A stretch of DNA of 64,000 nucleotides from Bryopsis sp. KO-2023 (GCA_030272585.1 BSYQ01000002.1:1116001-1180000), one strand, 5' to 3'; positions 33,734 through 47,327 are shown, counted from the stretch's first letter. Numbers and translations are program-made. The notes: generated by a model from the sequence alone, not told the origin.

Positions 33734-36700
33734 AAATAATATATACCGTACTCCGCCAAAAAAAGGTCGCACCCGAATATCAAAAAAGAGGTCACACAAA
33801 AAAACAGAGTTCTCAGGTATTTCCTAAAAAAGATCGCAGAACCGACCAGTTGTTTCCTGTTGGTCAGTAGTAACGCCACTATGTGCGATATTGGCGCTTC
33901 AAGGAGCTCCGAAGTCATAGTGCACAGACGCGTGATTTTCATAAAACGCAGAAAAAAAGTCGCAAAATCGTACATAGTTTTCAAAACGCCAAAAAAAGGT
34001 CGTAGATGATTTTTTTTTTCCGACCTTTTATCAAGTGCCGTACGGTATATGTACGAAAAAAAAGGGGATAGATTTAAGAATATATATATATATATATATA
34101 TATAACGTAAAGGAGAAGAAACCTACTATTTCTTTTTCCTTTTTTTTTTCTTTCTATCTATATATTTTTCTCTTTGAGTACCAAAAAAACAAACAAAAAA
34201 CCTCGCCCCTCCCCCCCAAACAAGAACAAAAAACAACAAATCACCAGATAACATCGGTCGGCTTTTCTACTTCAGGAAGAATGAAAAAAGATTATTCATG
34301 TCCTTTAATTTTTTAGCTTCATTTCTTGTAAAGAGTTTTCTTTTTGGTCAAACCTAGGGAAAGAGAAAGAGGTTTTGTTCAAACTTCGATGTGGGGGGGG
34401 GGGGGGAGAGGAGCTGCTAGTTTCTCGAGACGACCAGGTTATATGGTGCTTCCCTGAAATTTTGGAGTTGAAAAATTCTCGGATTGAAAATCATAATGAG
34501 GGAGGAAGACTTGATGTGAGAGGTAACGAGGAAGAAAACTTGGAAAAAATTCGAAAAAAAACGGGGGGGGGGGGGGGGGAGATCATATCTGAAAAAATAT
34601 ACAAAAATAAACCGCTCCTTAATGCATCCTTTCAAAGGTTGCTCGGGCTTTTGTTCAAGTGCGAAAGCCCGACACTAATATCACATTATATGAAATAATC
34701 CTAAAACCTTTCAAATAAACTTCAAAAATTTGAATAAAAGTATTTCGAATAATGTATTCCTTATTCATAACTTTATTAATGTATCAATGCATTATTCATT
34801 GCATCGTTGACAGAACATGTATGGCTTAACACTTGTTCAGGTTCTTTACATGACTAATTATAGTCATGAATCAGTTATAAGTTTAGTCAAATCTTAATCT
34901 GTCCATCTATCAATGTCCACTCTTTCGTGCACCATTCTTCGTATTTGACACAATTTTGTCCCTTTCGTGAAATGTCAAACGTCGGTGGTCTTTCACCTTC
35001 CACTCTGGGTAAAAATATCCACATTCCTTCAATCCGATCGGTGAATGCAACATCTATCCGATACTCATATATATATTCTTGCAATATGAACGAGATTCTA
35101 TTCGAGCATGAGATATCAAAGAACAGTTGGTTACACATTGCTTTTGGAATGTAGCCTTCTGCCTTTAGTTCTTTCCTTGTGGTAAATCACATATCAATAG
35201 CTTCAATATGGTTTTGTGACAACTTCTACCCAAGCACTTCAACCGAGTGATTCGCGCGTAATGCCAACGAAATGATGCTGATAACTCGGAAGGTCCGTCG
35301 AATTGCATAAGGCCAAAGGATTTCAATACTCTATCAAGGAATAACGACTAGAGCCACAAGACAACGAAAGTAAGAACATTCTTATATGACATAAGGCCTT
35401 CGAAGAAAACCTCACTCACACCTCCAGTTCAAAAGGCAATCATCTATGCATGATGTACACAATGTCCTGTGACTGTGAGAGAGGTCGAGGGAGGAAAGGA
35501 TATGTATGATGTGGTGGTGATGACGCTCAACGATTTGAACCACTGTGGTTGAATGATGGCTTTCCCAATACTTGCTCAATGATGTATTGTACGTCGATAA
35601 TATAATATCATTACTGCTACTCTGTGACGCTTTCAATTCCTTTTCTCGGTCCTTTTTATTCACCTACCCCGCAAGTACTGTCTGTTGACCCCACCTTTCT
35701 TGGGGGAAACGGCATTATCTTATGCAACGCTTTCAAAGGTTGCCTTGGTCTCTTTCGTTTACACCTATCCTGCAAGCATCGTCTCTTAGCTCCTGTTCCC
35801 TTGGGGAATATGGTGGCTTGAAAAAGGTAACAAATCATTCGGGCATTATTGGGAAACAATAAGGTAGAAATGTGAGTGGATCGGGGTAAACGGCATCCCA
35901 TCCCAGTCCCCGTCCGGAAAGCTAAATCATCCATACATGCACAACAAAAAAAACACCCGGGATATATATATATCATCCCCGAATAGTTTTTTACTCTCGA
36001 GATTGATGGTTCATATATTTTACATACATATAATAATCAGAGATAACCTCAGATTAATGCGAATATAGTGCATGTGCCTATGATTAGCGTCAGAATGTTG
36101 GGGTGCGCGTCCATACAAAAAACCCGACGTTCGGAAAATGCGGGAAAACTAGGATAAGGTGTCCAAGCAGGGTGTTCCGACGTCCCCTCTATATTTCGCA
36201 TGTTTGGATAGTTTTTCTCTGAAGTGGTTCACCTTTTCGCCCCATAGAAATATATAAATAATAGGTTGAAATTATTCAAGATAGTGTTCGCGAAATAATG
36301 TCAATTTCCTCTACTCACCGGTTTTTATTTGAAAGCGTACCGCCCACTTCTTATGATACTAATTAACAAAAATTCGCTATAAAACTAACGAAGCATCGTG
36401 ACTCTTAAGGAGTCTAAATTTCACATCTTTCATGATTTCGTTCAAGACAAGTCAAAACTTTGGTGTAAAGATAGATGCTAGTTGAGGCTGGCTTGGGAAG
36501 GTTGGCAATCGAAAACACTGAGTTCGGGTGCCTCCCCAAAGCATGCAACGATGTCGTCTTTGGATTGAGCAAACTCGAGACCTTCATCTAGATCTTACTT
36601 TTCTTGTTGTGCCTCAACTGGCATGTCACTTTCTGGCTCAGCGACATACACTCTGTAGGCCCTCTCTGCTCCCGCTGCCCCCACCGGTGAGATCGGTTGT

Positions 36701-39700
36701 TCCAACCACCATCGCGTTACTGCCGTAAGAAAGTGGATTTCTCGAGAAGTTTACACCAGCAAGAGCAATTTTTAGGTTGTTCATTGATGCAATACAGTTT
36801 CTCATATGTTCGCAATAAGGACAACGTAAATATTCCCCCATGAATTTGATTTCTAAGTCTAGTGCAATTAGCTCTTGATGAGATGTAGTCCCTACAAACG
36901 TGTAAATATTGCATGTATGATACAATTCAAGCCATGATGCTCTAGTCCGAAATTGATACTAAATTTTCATGGTTATACAATGTATTGTCAGTGCGATTGG
37001 ACACCTTTTAGCCTTTGGGGGTTATCATTAACTCGAAAGAAGTTGTTTTAGAAACGATGAAAGTCGGTTGAATAGAATGCACGATCATTCTTCAAGCGGG
37101 TCTTTTAAATACTCAACACTAGTTAGTCATTTGTCTGTCTGCCTAATTGTTACCTACCATCCAGTCATTGTCTACAAAGATTTCAGCATAGAGCAATAGT
37201 TCTACATAAAGCACCCAAATGCACTGGCATTAGTGGGGAAAACAATATTACCTCCACCCTGGTAAAGATTCGACTAGGATTGCGTCACCATCGATCAACC
37301 ATCAACAAACCTTGCTAAAGATGTATGCCCACTCACCCAATCTAGTGAAAGTGCTACTCGTTGTAGGAGCGGGAAGCCCACAAATATACGACCACGAAGG
37401 TATAGATACTTCACCTTCCAGAAGAATGTAACATCTTCTTGTAACATGGTCCTAGATGAAGAAGATATTCTGGCTCAATCTTTAGCTTTCCCAAAATTTC
37501 AAGATCCACGGATTGAAGGAGACATGCAACAACAAATTAGGAGTTTAACTATGCTTGAATACGGTATGCTCCTATTAATAGTGGTTACACATACCGATTT
37601 CATTATCATGAAGCGGCTCCTTGAGCTATATGGTGTCTAAGTGTTGGAAATATAATGAATAAACCTTTAGTCTCCCTACCATCACACAAGGCTCACTATC
37701 ATCACCAACAAGCCACCGCAAAGGTGGAACCAGTTAATCCCAAGTGAGTTGATTCTACTAATTTGATCAACTTTAGTGGCTTTCTATAGCGGCGTTGAGT
37801 TTGCTATTTATGCTTCGCATTCTCGACACTTCTCGTAAAAAAATAAAATACAGACTCCAAATGTGTTCAACAGTTTGATAACATAAGTCAGAATATTCTA
37901 TTATCCACATTGCCCTCATCTTGAACATTTTTTCCAACCACGGTCCGCATACCATAATTGCTTTCTTAACAAGGTTCTTCCGAGATTATCATCCAACGCC
38001 CCAACATACTCACAACTCGGCATCTACTTCGTTCATCTATGCGCTGAATGCACCTTGTTGACGATATTATGTATGTACATGTGTGACGCTCGTCCTTGTC
38101 GCTTGCATAATGCTCAGTTTGTCTCGGTACATGGATTGTGTTATTGCTGCCTTCCTCGCATCAGAAGTGTTATTTGCAAAAATCTTCGTTCTGTACCTAT
38201 CTGATAACGGAGTGTTGGAACCAACTAAGTAAATCTTGAACATGACGACAACTGATTATGAATAGTGATCTTTTCATCTTTCCTCCTACGCGTGCTCGAG
38301 GATCCGAACGAAATGATCGATACAACTTGCTCCCACCTAATTGGTAACACTGTCAATTTTAACCCTTCTTTAAACCGATGAAGAGAATCTGTATAAGTAA
38401 AACTGATAAAATACGAACAAGAATAGGGGTTATTTATTATTTAGTTGCCTAATGCCATATTTAAAATGAATCCTTTTAGGGGTGGTATACAAGATCATCA
38501 CATGAGATACTCCATGGAAAAGTCTTAGCAGTAGCTAAAAGGCGGGTTCGCCTCAAGGAGAATAATGGGAACTTGTGCTAGTGGGAATGAAATTTCCAAT
38601 CGCATTTATTATAGGAAATTAAAAAAAAGGGAGAATGTCTAAACATTATTGTTTTCGTATTGGATGCAATTGCAACCTGCAACGATTTTGACCTTAAGAG
38701 TTGCCCAAATAAATATGCAAGTACATGTCGACAAATAGCTTGCTATCCCTCGTTGGGTCATGATAATAGCTATTTAGATATTTTTTATGATAGAACTATA
38801 TCTAGTTTCTCTTTATTTTCCGTACGATTGGATATAAAAAGATTCCCTAGCAATGTCTTTTGTATCCTCGATAAAATTGACATAATAATTTCAAGATGAA
38901 GTGCGAAGCACTACCAAGAAAATAACCAGAATGATCCTGATGTTTAACCAAGATCTAGACGCGGATCCACTTGCCGTACGGCTAGGGGGGTCCACGGCCA
39001 CGGATCGCGCAGCTACTAGGGGGTGGGCCACGACCGCCACATCCACCAACATCAGAACCAGTTGCATGGGGAGTCCACGATCACCAGATCCCCCAACACC
39101 AGACCATTAAACCTAATTATATATTTGTAGCGGCTTCGTGGTACAAGTACTGTAAAAGTATTCAAGTGCCGCTTTTTATCATTATCCGATATGATTGACA
39201 AAAAAAAGGCACAATTTCTTTGACTTCTCCCCCGAAAACGACGCCATTTTGTTTTGGATTTGTTAAATGGGGAGGACTATTCTTTCAAAGTGGCGATAAA
39301 TTTAGGAAATTGACCTCGAAGTCGACCCTAAGGGTTGAAGTGCAAATAATTAACATGAAAAGGTTCATTGAAAAGCATTTGAGAACAACTAACTACTATA
39401 AAGTGGTATATTTTATCTAAGGACACTAAAATCTCTTTAGGATCTGAAAAAGAAAACATTGCGCACATACCATAATGTAAAAACGCAATTTCGAGTTGCC
39501 GTGCCTGCATCTCTCTGCAGCTTGAGTCACTAGTTATATACGGAATGATACAGTTCTCTATCGAATTGCAAGCCACGCCCAACTGCTGTCCCCTCAAAGG
39601 TTAGCTTTCTAAAGTGAAGAAAAAGCACTGATTGATATTTAATAAGCGGTTGTGAGGCGTCGCGGTCTTTTAACGCTTGCGCGGTTCGCCACTAGTAACG

Positions 39701-39762
39701 TTTTCGGGTGAGAGGCCGTTTTCGAACAATCGGTGCCTTCTTCGCAATAATCGACCTACTAG
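33734..39762. other. Start of the gene-poor AT-rich half
   Basis: No convincing gene. At about 34.6-34.8 kb the texture changes: G/C runs stop and AT content rises. A stem-loop (TCGGGCTTT / AAAGCCCGA) lies at 34643-34672. An 83-codon minus frame at 34887-35138 (with WIFLPRVEGERPPTFDISRK) is the most protein-like piece but has no neighbours to support it. A diverged tandem copy of about 60 bp lies at 35653-35812, and a GC-rich island at 38955-39100. Confidence 0.45.
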
Positions 39763-39770
39763 GTAAGGAC

Positions 39771-39945
39771 TAGAGTTGTGCGCCGTGCAACGGCGCACAA
39801 CTCTGCATCACACCACAGTCACTGAGTAGCGGGGTTCGCTCGCGCTTTGGTGGCGGCTTGTTTTAGCACTCACATCACATCATTGAAAAATGTGTGAGAG
39901 TCGTGTCGACGTCGTTTTTGTGACAACGACTTCGGCACAACTCTG
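39771..39945. mobile_element. hAT-type MITE, 175 bp
   Basis: Inverted termini TAGAGTTGTGC (left) and CAGAGTTGTGC (right, read inward) are flanked by the direct 8-bp duplication GTAAGGAC (39763-39770 and 39946-39953). An 8-bp duplication with CAG/TAG-type ends is the known hAT signature. The left end continues into a further GCGCCG...CGGCGC hairpin. No coding capacity. Confidence 0.88.
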
Positions 39946-40605
39946 GTAAGGACGTCGGGGGATTAACTACTTCAACAATTCTGGATATGGGCGTTGAGAG
40001 AGGACAAAAATTGGGTGGAAGCCCTTGAATGTGTTCATTATATGCTCCATATTAAAAAGCTCCTCCTTATCCCTAGTGTGCTTTTCTTCAAAACCGTCCC
40101 TTCAACGATTTTTAGATAACTCATTTTGCTCATTATCAACTGATAGTCTCTCATGGTAATGCACAATCCTTATGTGCATGTATGTGCGCCAATCTAACTT
40201 GTTCTTGTTTCTTCTTGTCGAGGAATTCCAAAAAGTCCATCACCCATCCCGGACATACGATAAAGTTCTACTCTGGAGAGAGCCCATTTCGTCGCATCCT
40301 CTATTTATCTACTTTTCTTCTTAGCTTATTTATATTCGTTCGGAAACAAATCCACATTGCTTCTCTTGGGACGCATCTCATTGTAATTTTCCTGACAACA
40401 TCAAACCGCCATCTAACCGCTATATTTCATAGTCGTCAGCGGCGCGATCTTTTCGCTTAGCTCCCCAACCATCAACTTCAAGGCCTCCGGGAGGGTGGCA
40501 ATATCGAAAAAAATCGCGACAAATACGAGGGCAATCATGGTTGTAAATTGAAGGCGCAACATAGGCTCGGTCGAATAAGAAAGAAGGGTAGAAAAAACTC
40601 CCGAA

Positions 40606-41008
40606 CAGTCATGTGCTGCACAGGACAGGGTTCTGTGCGGGTTCTGTGCACCCTGTGCTGTCCTGTCCTGTTTTTCGAAATTCCACAGGCTAGAACAGAA
40701 CAGACTGTCTGTTCTGTGCACAGGTCGGACCTGTGCTGCACAGGTGCACAGACTGCACAGCACAGCACAGAACTGCACAGAATCTGCACAGACTGTGCAC
40801 AGACTGTGCACAGAGTCTGCACAGAAACTGCACAGACTGTGCACAGACCTACACAGACTTTGCACAGACCTGCACAGACTTTGCACAGACCCTGTCTGTG
40901 CTGTGCTGTACAGGTCTGTGCACCTGTGCAGCACAGGTCCGACCCTGTGCACAGAACAGACAGTCTGTTCTGTCCTGTCCTGTGCACAGGGGTCTCAGCC
41001 CATGTCTG
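40606..41008. mobile_element. hAT-type fold-back element of CTGTGCACAG oligomers, 403 bp
   Basis: Termini CAGTCATGTGCTG and (inward) CAGACATGGGCTG match at 11 of 13 bases. They are flanked by the 8-bp duplication CTCCCGAA (40598-40605 and 41009-41016). The interior is an almost unbroken array of CACAGACTGTGCACAG-like words and folds back on itself. Long open frames on both strands (168-179 codons, rich in Cys/Ala/Val/Gln) are a by-product of the periodicity. Confidence 0.9.
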
Positions 41009-41016
41009 CTCCCGAA

Positions 41017-42199
41017 CATACACGAAACATATTATACTCAAATTTTTTATTTATTGAGTAATTTATTTGGTCCAAACCTCTTAATTTGATGCGATAAGAT
41101 GGTCTAATGCAAAATCAACAATTATCCCATTAACCCTTTCGAAGACGAAACTTGATTCAAGTTTTTTCGCTTTGCGAACCTTGCAAAATCTAAAAAGTTC
41201 CATAGAAAATCACTCTTTGGGGTCATATGGAGTAATAAAAATTGATGTTTCGGGCTAGTGGGGGCGTTGGAGTTCACCAATTAAGTTACCCAAGCATAAT
41301 TATGGACAAGAAATGGAATCTTCGATATATTTTGCCTTAGAATTATTGATATCGCCTTGTCACCCATTGAAGGATCATAAATACCTAACCTACGCTTATA
41401 GAAAAGTTCCATCCTCAACAGGTGCGTGCTGGACCCATCATCAGGGATGGGGTCGAAGGTTTATTTGAAAAACCAGCCAAGCGTAGTAAAACCCCTTCCT
41501 ATATCTGATTGCACCGCTAATAATCACGCTATCTACTGATGCTGCTTCATGGTGGCCGAGCTAGAGTGAGGAACTTGTCCAAGTCAATGATCCCCGATCA
41601 GAATAGGCAAATAACAGAAAGGGTAACCACTGACCTTTCGATGCTTGTATCAGTTCCAACAGGTTCTCAACCCTTGGGTAGTTTAACGTCTTGACCACAA
41701 ATTTCAAGATTTGATAAGTTCCATACAAAAAGGGCACCTACTCTCTTTTTTACTCAAGATAGTTTATAGCCGCTTCTAAAATTCATCATATCATGGAGAT
41801 TTGCTGATCGATAAAAAGGAAAGTCGGGTATCTGTTCACGAAAAATCAAAATCGGATAAAAATACCCACCTGATCACACATGCGTAAAACGTCACCGACG
41901 ACGTCTTTATTGTATTGACGTCTGTGCGTGTTGGATGCAGATGTGAATAATGTGTGCATATGCAAAATATTGTAGGTGATGTTTGAATCTCCTTAATCTG
42001 ATGATTGGCTGATACAATATCTATGAATATTTAATGATGTCATATATTATAGTATTCTGTTAAGTTATCCATGTCTCCAAATATCTCCAATTGCTTGATG
42101 GCGTCTTTGCCCAAGATAGATGTGTGGATGGCTGAGGTATCTAACTTTGGTAACTAACCACCGAATATTTGCTTCTGGGCTCGGCGTCCCTGTTCCCGT
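41017..42199. other. AT-rich stretch without gene
   Basis: No gene, repeat array or element boundary that I can support. Confidence 0.5.
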
Positions 42200-43839
42200 C
42201 TAGAGTGTCGTCTCTCCAGCGATCGTACTTGGTTTTCCGTTAGAACCTTGTAAGACTTGGGGAGTGGTTGCTTCTGTAACATATGATATGCCGTGACGTT
42301 TGATGGCCGACAGTGGTAGTATTGAGACCCGGGGGCCTGTGTCGACTAAACATGAGTTACATGAGTGTGTAAGAGTGAGTGAGAGGTTTGGTAATAGGAA
42401 TATGATTTTATGGAAACTTGGACCCGTCGTACTACTTGGTTCTTGAGCTGTGATTGTTTTTCCCGTATCGAGATAACGTGTGCGACAGTGACTACACCAC
42501 TTTCTATTACGGTTCTGGTGGTAAGCGCTACACTTTCTCGTGTTGCTTGAATCCGTCGGAGTTGCCTTTTGTTTCAGCAATTCCGCGAGTAGTCCCTTCA
42601 CCTTGGTCAATTCCACATCGGTCGCAACTGTTTTCCTCGGTGGGCTTGAAGTAACTCGAAAGAAATTCCAGATCCATTTTATCGTCTTCCTGAGTAGTAG
42701 AATGGGTGGTACTCGTACCATGCCTTAATTTTAATTGTTTTTAAAATAATAATAATAAAGTTATTATTATTATTATTATTATAAAGTTTTTTAATTGTTG
42801 CGCGACGTGGGTAAGATATAAATAAAAGTACGCCACCACGTTCAGCATCAAAAAAATAAGGCACATATCAACGAAGCTCGAAGTAGATTTTGTATGTTTC
42901 ACGACGTTGTGAAAGACGTCAGACTTCGTTGAGCATTGGGATCGGGTATTGACAAAAAAACCCCTCCACGACGACCTTCAAGATAGTTTGTGTCGCCATC
43001 CAAATCGATCTCAAGCCCTAGCCATCTCATTAACTATACAACTATTTTTATCCAATCGGCCAACCCTTCTTGCAGTCTAGCATACCTAAGAAATCGTCCA
43101 GATGAAGCATCAAAAAAACGAGTTAATCCGGTTTGCCTAACTCCTGCACCAAGTGTATCAATTCTCGCGTTTCCTTGTTAAAAAAAAGCTTGAGGGGCCC
43201 GAATCATCCCGCGAAAATCTGTCCTCAACTTTCAAAAAACAGAAGGGCTGGCAGAGAGGCCAAACGGCAGCACGAGCATTTGGTAGTCGTTCCCCCTCAC
43301 ACAAATTCGGATATATTTTAAATGATAGGCCGCGACGCGAAGGTGAAAAAAGATGCCCCGTAAATCCCATGCGACCGCATTCGCCGGACCCTCCCATGTC
43401 TCTTCGACCATCTTAAATTGGGTAATTTGAATTGGGGGGGTCTCAGAGACTGATTGACATGGCTGAAATCGGTGATTAAGCGATGGCTGCCGCCTGGTTG
43501 TTTTTTACCTGAAAAATGATGAGGGCGATGAAGTCCTCCTTGACCATCTTGCATAGAACAATCTCTCCAATCAATGCATATCTCGGAAGGATTTATGTCT
43601 CCCAAATCCGGAACTTCTCGTTGGACATTCGTGTGTATTGTTGTCGTGGCAATGGTTTCTTGACCAGGGGTAACCTGGCTCCTTCGTTGATTTAATTGAG
43701 AACTCTTTTGCTCGCCCCCAACGCCCCTCAGTATTTCAACGCCTTCTATATTTGTACCCAAGGAAAAGTTTGAGGTTGAACCTGATATTTGGTCCAAAAG
43801 GCTGCGATCAGGTCGTCGTCTCCAAAAATAGACCCGCAC
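42200..43839 (-). pseudogene. Decayed retroelement: gag zinc-knuckle, protease and RT remnants
   Basis: On the minus strand, 42200-42721 reads a Cys/His cluster (CSAYHQNRNRKWCSHC) and then CLVDTGPRVSILPLSAI, an aspartic-protease motif of retroelements. Upstream on the same strand, 43158-43839 holds reverse-transcriptase-like pieces in at least two frames: a RLITDFSHVNQ block and a later stretch like the finger-palm region of RT. Frames are broken several times. The order (RT piece upstream of protease) is unlike one simple Ty3 copy, so this may be two fragments. The RT resembles both gypsy and DIRS types. Confidence 0.55.
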
Positions 43840-44830
43840 AGTAGTGAAAAGACTTACATCCCTCCACTATATGTATTTTTTCTATTCTAGGTGTGTACCA
43901 CGAGAAAAATGGAATAATAGTATACTATATATAAGTCACCTCTATGTACAAACAGCAATTCTGACCACTGTATCAATGGTGTGTAGCTTCGAGTACAAGT
44001 TCCATCATATAGCTATGTAATCGACTCGTTTTTGATCGGGATAACATGAATTAGGGAAAAAAAAGATGTCCTTCAATTAATATACGGTTTGTCTATACGG
44101 TTTCCTTTACTTTGGCACATCATATACAAACATCTTCTTCCGTATCAACTACCAAGAAGCTATGGGCTTCCTAGTCACTCAAGTTCTCCTAGTCTTCGGC
44201 TAAAACCTATCACGAATAGGATTTATTGGGTAGCTCCTCATCATCACTCACGTGGTCTGACTAGTAGATCCAGTGAGCAACATGGTATTAAAAAAAAACT
44301 TCGAATTGACAGGTTAGAATGAAAGAAAAGCTCCCATAATATGTTTGTGAGGTATCCGGTGAACCTGACTATGTATCTTTTGTTTTGTTGGATCCGTAGT
44401 CCTTCTAAAGAGATCATCTTCATTTTGAACTCAGCGAGTGACGCCACTTGAAGCAGGGTGTAAACGTCTCATAAACAGTTAAAAAAACATTTAATTTATC
44501 GAGATCAATCCCATCAAAGAAGTCATTCAAGAAGGACTACGTATATTAGTAGGACTTAGTCTTCGTGTTTTTTCCCCAAGATCTAAAATACCGTTTATCA
44601 AGAACGTTTACCACCGTTCGAGTTTTGTTGCGTCGCTGTAAAAAGTCAATATGAGGCGTTTCCTAAGACATATGACCGTAGCAAGTCGTTTGTGTGCTCT
44701 ACTACTAGTATTGTAGTATAGAATGCAACAAAAACTCTTATAAACAACTCTTATAAATTTGACTCAACTCTAAGGAACTTAAACAAGCATTACAAAGTGT
44801 GTCGATATTTGTTGGTTTTGTAGTAATGAA

Positions 44831-45941
44831 CAGACCTGGGCTGGACCGGACCGGCAGCGAAAAACCGGTCCGGTCCGGTCCGGTCCAGTCAACCTCGGAA
44901 ATCTGCAGATATCAGGACCGGTTTTTTGTCAGATTTCCCGGTTATAGACAGATCACACCCCACATTTCGCCTTTATTAGACAAGCGATGTGACCTGTCTA
45001 AAACCGGAACGACCTTGTCTTGCCCTGTCTGGGCTGCCTGTCCAGACCGACCTGGCACCTGTCTAGAACAGGTCACACAATTAAGCACGTAACTGGGAAT
45101 TAATCAATTGGGAGCTGACTTTTTATTAATTAAAGGATAAAGTTATATTATTATATGTATTTTTAGTATGATTAACGTGAGCCAAGCTCACCAACCACCA
45201 ACTAGAGGGAGTCGGTCGACTCAAGGGGGATTTGAACTCGGGTTAGCTAAGTCCGAGTCGAGAGCACCAAACTAATGGCGGACCCCACCATAAGGACGCT
45301 CAAATGGGGGCCGTTACCTTTAAGTACCTAGTTTTAGCAATAGTAACAAACGGGTACTTAAAGGTAACGGCCCCCATTTAAGCGTCCTTGTGGTGGGGTC
45401 CGCCATTAGTTTGGTGCTCTCGACTCGGACTTAGCTAACCCGAGTTCAAATCCCCCTTGAGTCGACCGACTCCCTCTAGTCGGTGGTTGGTGAGCTTGGC
45501 TCACGTTAATCATACTAAAAATACATATAATAATATAACTTTATCCTTTAATTAATAAAAAGTCAGCTCCCAATTGATTAATTCCCAGGTAAGTGCTTAA
45601 TTGTGTGACCTGTTCTAGACAGGTGCCAGGTCGGTCTAGAACAGGTCACACTAGGTGTCACACCGGTCTAAAACAGGGTCACACCGGTCTAAAGCAGGTC
45701 ACATCAGTAAGACCGGTACTAGACAGGCGAAAATCGGTCCAGACAGGTCGGACCGGTCTAGACAGGTCAAGTCCGGTCTACGAAAGGTGTTCCTTTACTA
45801 GACCGGATTTGACCTTTCTCAGACCAGATTGGACCTTTCTAGACCGGTCTGACCTGTCTAAGAAAGGTCAAATCCGGTCTAGTAAAGGTTTTCCGGTCCG
45901 GTCCGGTCCGGTCCTTTAAAACTTGCCGGCGCCCAGGTCTG
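44831..45941. mobile_element. hAT-type fold-back element with long palindrome, 1111 bp
   Basis: Termini CAGACCTGGGC / GCCCAGGTCTG (11 bp, perfect) are flanked by the 8-bp duplication GTAATGAA (44823-44830 and 45942-45949). Subterminal parts are arrays of GGTCCGGTCC, ACCGGTCTAG and GACAGGTC words. The core is a long palindrome (45044-45637). There is no transposase, so it is non-autonomous. Confidence 0.92.
45044..45637. repeat. Long palindrome, arms 285 bp, loop 24 bp
   Basis: Arms 45044-45328 and 45353-45637 are inverted copies with only a few differences. Each arm holds a tRNA-like module; in the right arm it is at about 45400-45460 with a box-B-like GAGTTCAAATCCC at 45442-45454. A transcript would make a very long hairpin RNA. 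Confidence 0.93.
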
Positions 45942-46672
45942 GTAATGAACTCTTAATTCGCTAACGATTATAGAAAGAGTGTTTATGTTGAGACGTGGTA
46001 TTGCATGTGGAGGCGTCGGTCTTCACCGCTTTGGTAATCGAACCATGTCTTTTAGGAGGGGAGTAATATTTCTTCGGCGGGGAGGTGTAGAAATCCAAAC
46101 CCGCCTGGCGTGTCACTTGAACCCTTGTCATCCCTATCCCCATCTTCCGAAGACAACAATATAGCTCCCGATAAAACAGATCGGCTAGGGAATCTACCAC
46201 CCGAATTTGATGACTTCAATGATGCGCTCATCTAGGAGTCGGACGATAAATGTATATATGTATGAAATGGAGTGGGATATAACATGGAGTGTGAGTGTAA
46301 TTGTCGCATCAAGCAAAACAAACAGCTGATCCTTCCAAGTCCAAAAATCAAAGGAACTCTGAGTTCTGAAAAGTAGAAAAACAAAGAGAAAACAAAATCT
46401 CATTGATCCCGCCAAAAATCAGAATCACCAAAAAGAAAATAAATCCACCCAAAATCTCATCCACATGCCCTCCCAGCCGTTCCGAGCTGAAAACAGTTCC
46501 AGAGATTGTTACACGAATCTCATAATTTGCATGAACGCAATGAAATAGAATTGGCACGACGATCGCGTACCTTGTCCTAACAATCCCAAAATTTGATATT
46601 GCTTTTTTAACGTCACGTTCTTATACCATCAGTGTTAGTTCAACACAACTTCCCACTCGTTCTGTCGCTACT

Positions 46673-47327
46673 CTACGTGTGCTTGACGTTCAATTGTTGG
46701 TTGTGCATAAATACGTTGTTTTGCACATTCTTTTGGATCTTAACGGAGAAGTCATTGCTGGGTTCTGTGTCTATACAACGAGAGCTCTCTCCAGCTTTTT
46801 TGATGTAAGAAACTACCTTGAGGTAGTTCATTATTAATCTCGTTTGTACCTGGTGCAAGTCTCCTATCGTGGTGTCAGCTAGAATATCGCAAAATGCCGG
46901 CTCTCGCATGAAGTGTACGATTTTAAAGCCCTCGCTCTGCATATTGCAGGCGGTGCAATTCAACAGTTCGTCCCCTGCCTTTTTCAACATTTGTTTCCTC
47001 AAGAAATTTCAACCTGATGTGTTTTTCAATGTAAAATCCAAGAAATTCGCTTATTGATGCACGAAAAGGTCGTTTGTTTATTGTCAACAGGGAAAATACC
47101 AGATCAAACGATGTAAGCAAGCTCCTAGTATCACATGCCATCATTAATCGCAACTTCGCCGATAGGCTCTCGTTGATCTCTTGCGCCAAGGTCAGCCTGT
47201 CGTGGTGGATGCCCGTCGCCGTACAATCACTTATGACAAGAGAGGGGAGTCGAACCCACTCAGATATTGCGACCGAGCTCTTTGTATTCATTTTTGTCTT
47301 GAAAAGATGTCCAACGCTTCCTTCCAA
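46673..47327 (-). pseudogene. Unrecognised open frames, possibly one broken gene
   Basis: Two overlapping minus-strand frames (134 codons at 46923-47327, then 109 codons at 46673-47002) would make one protein of about 210 residues after a frameshift. Pieces read protein-like (SEFLGFYIEKHIRLKFLEE; LLNCTACNMQSEGFKIVHF with a CxxC). I do not recognise a family. A degraded transposase is possible, and so is chance in this sparse region. Confidence 0.25.

Noticed and set aside
38955-39110. GC-rich island as a possible fifth hAT-type element
   Set aside because: I could not find inverted ends flanked by an 8-bp duplication.
40413-41057. Frames of 105-179 codons with Cys/Ala/Val/Gln repeats on both strands
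   Set aside because: They lie within the CTGTGCACAG array of a hAT-type element, whose periodicity keeps several frames open at once.
47210-47265. Minus-strand tRNA-like T-arm (GTGGGTTCGACTCCC)
   Set aside because: No D-arm, anticodon arm or box A at the right distance. A single box-B-like match is expected by chance.
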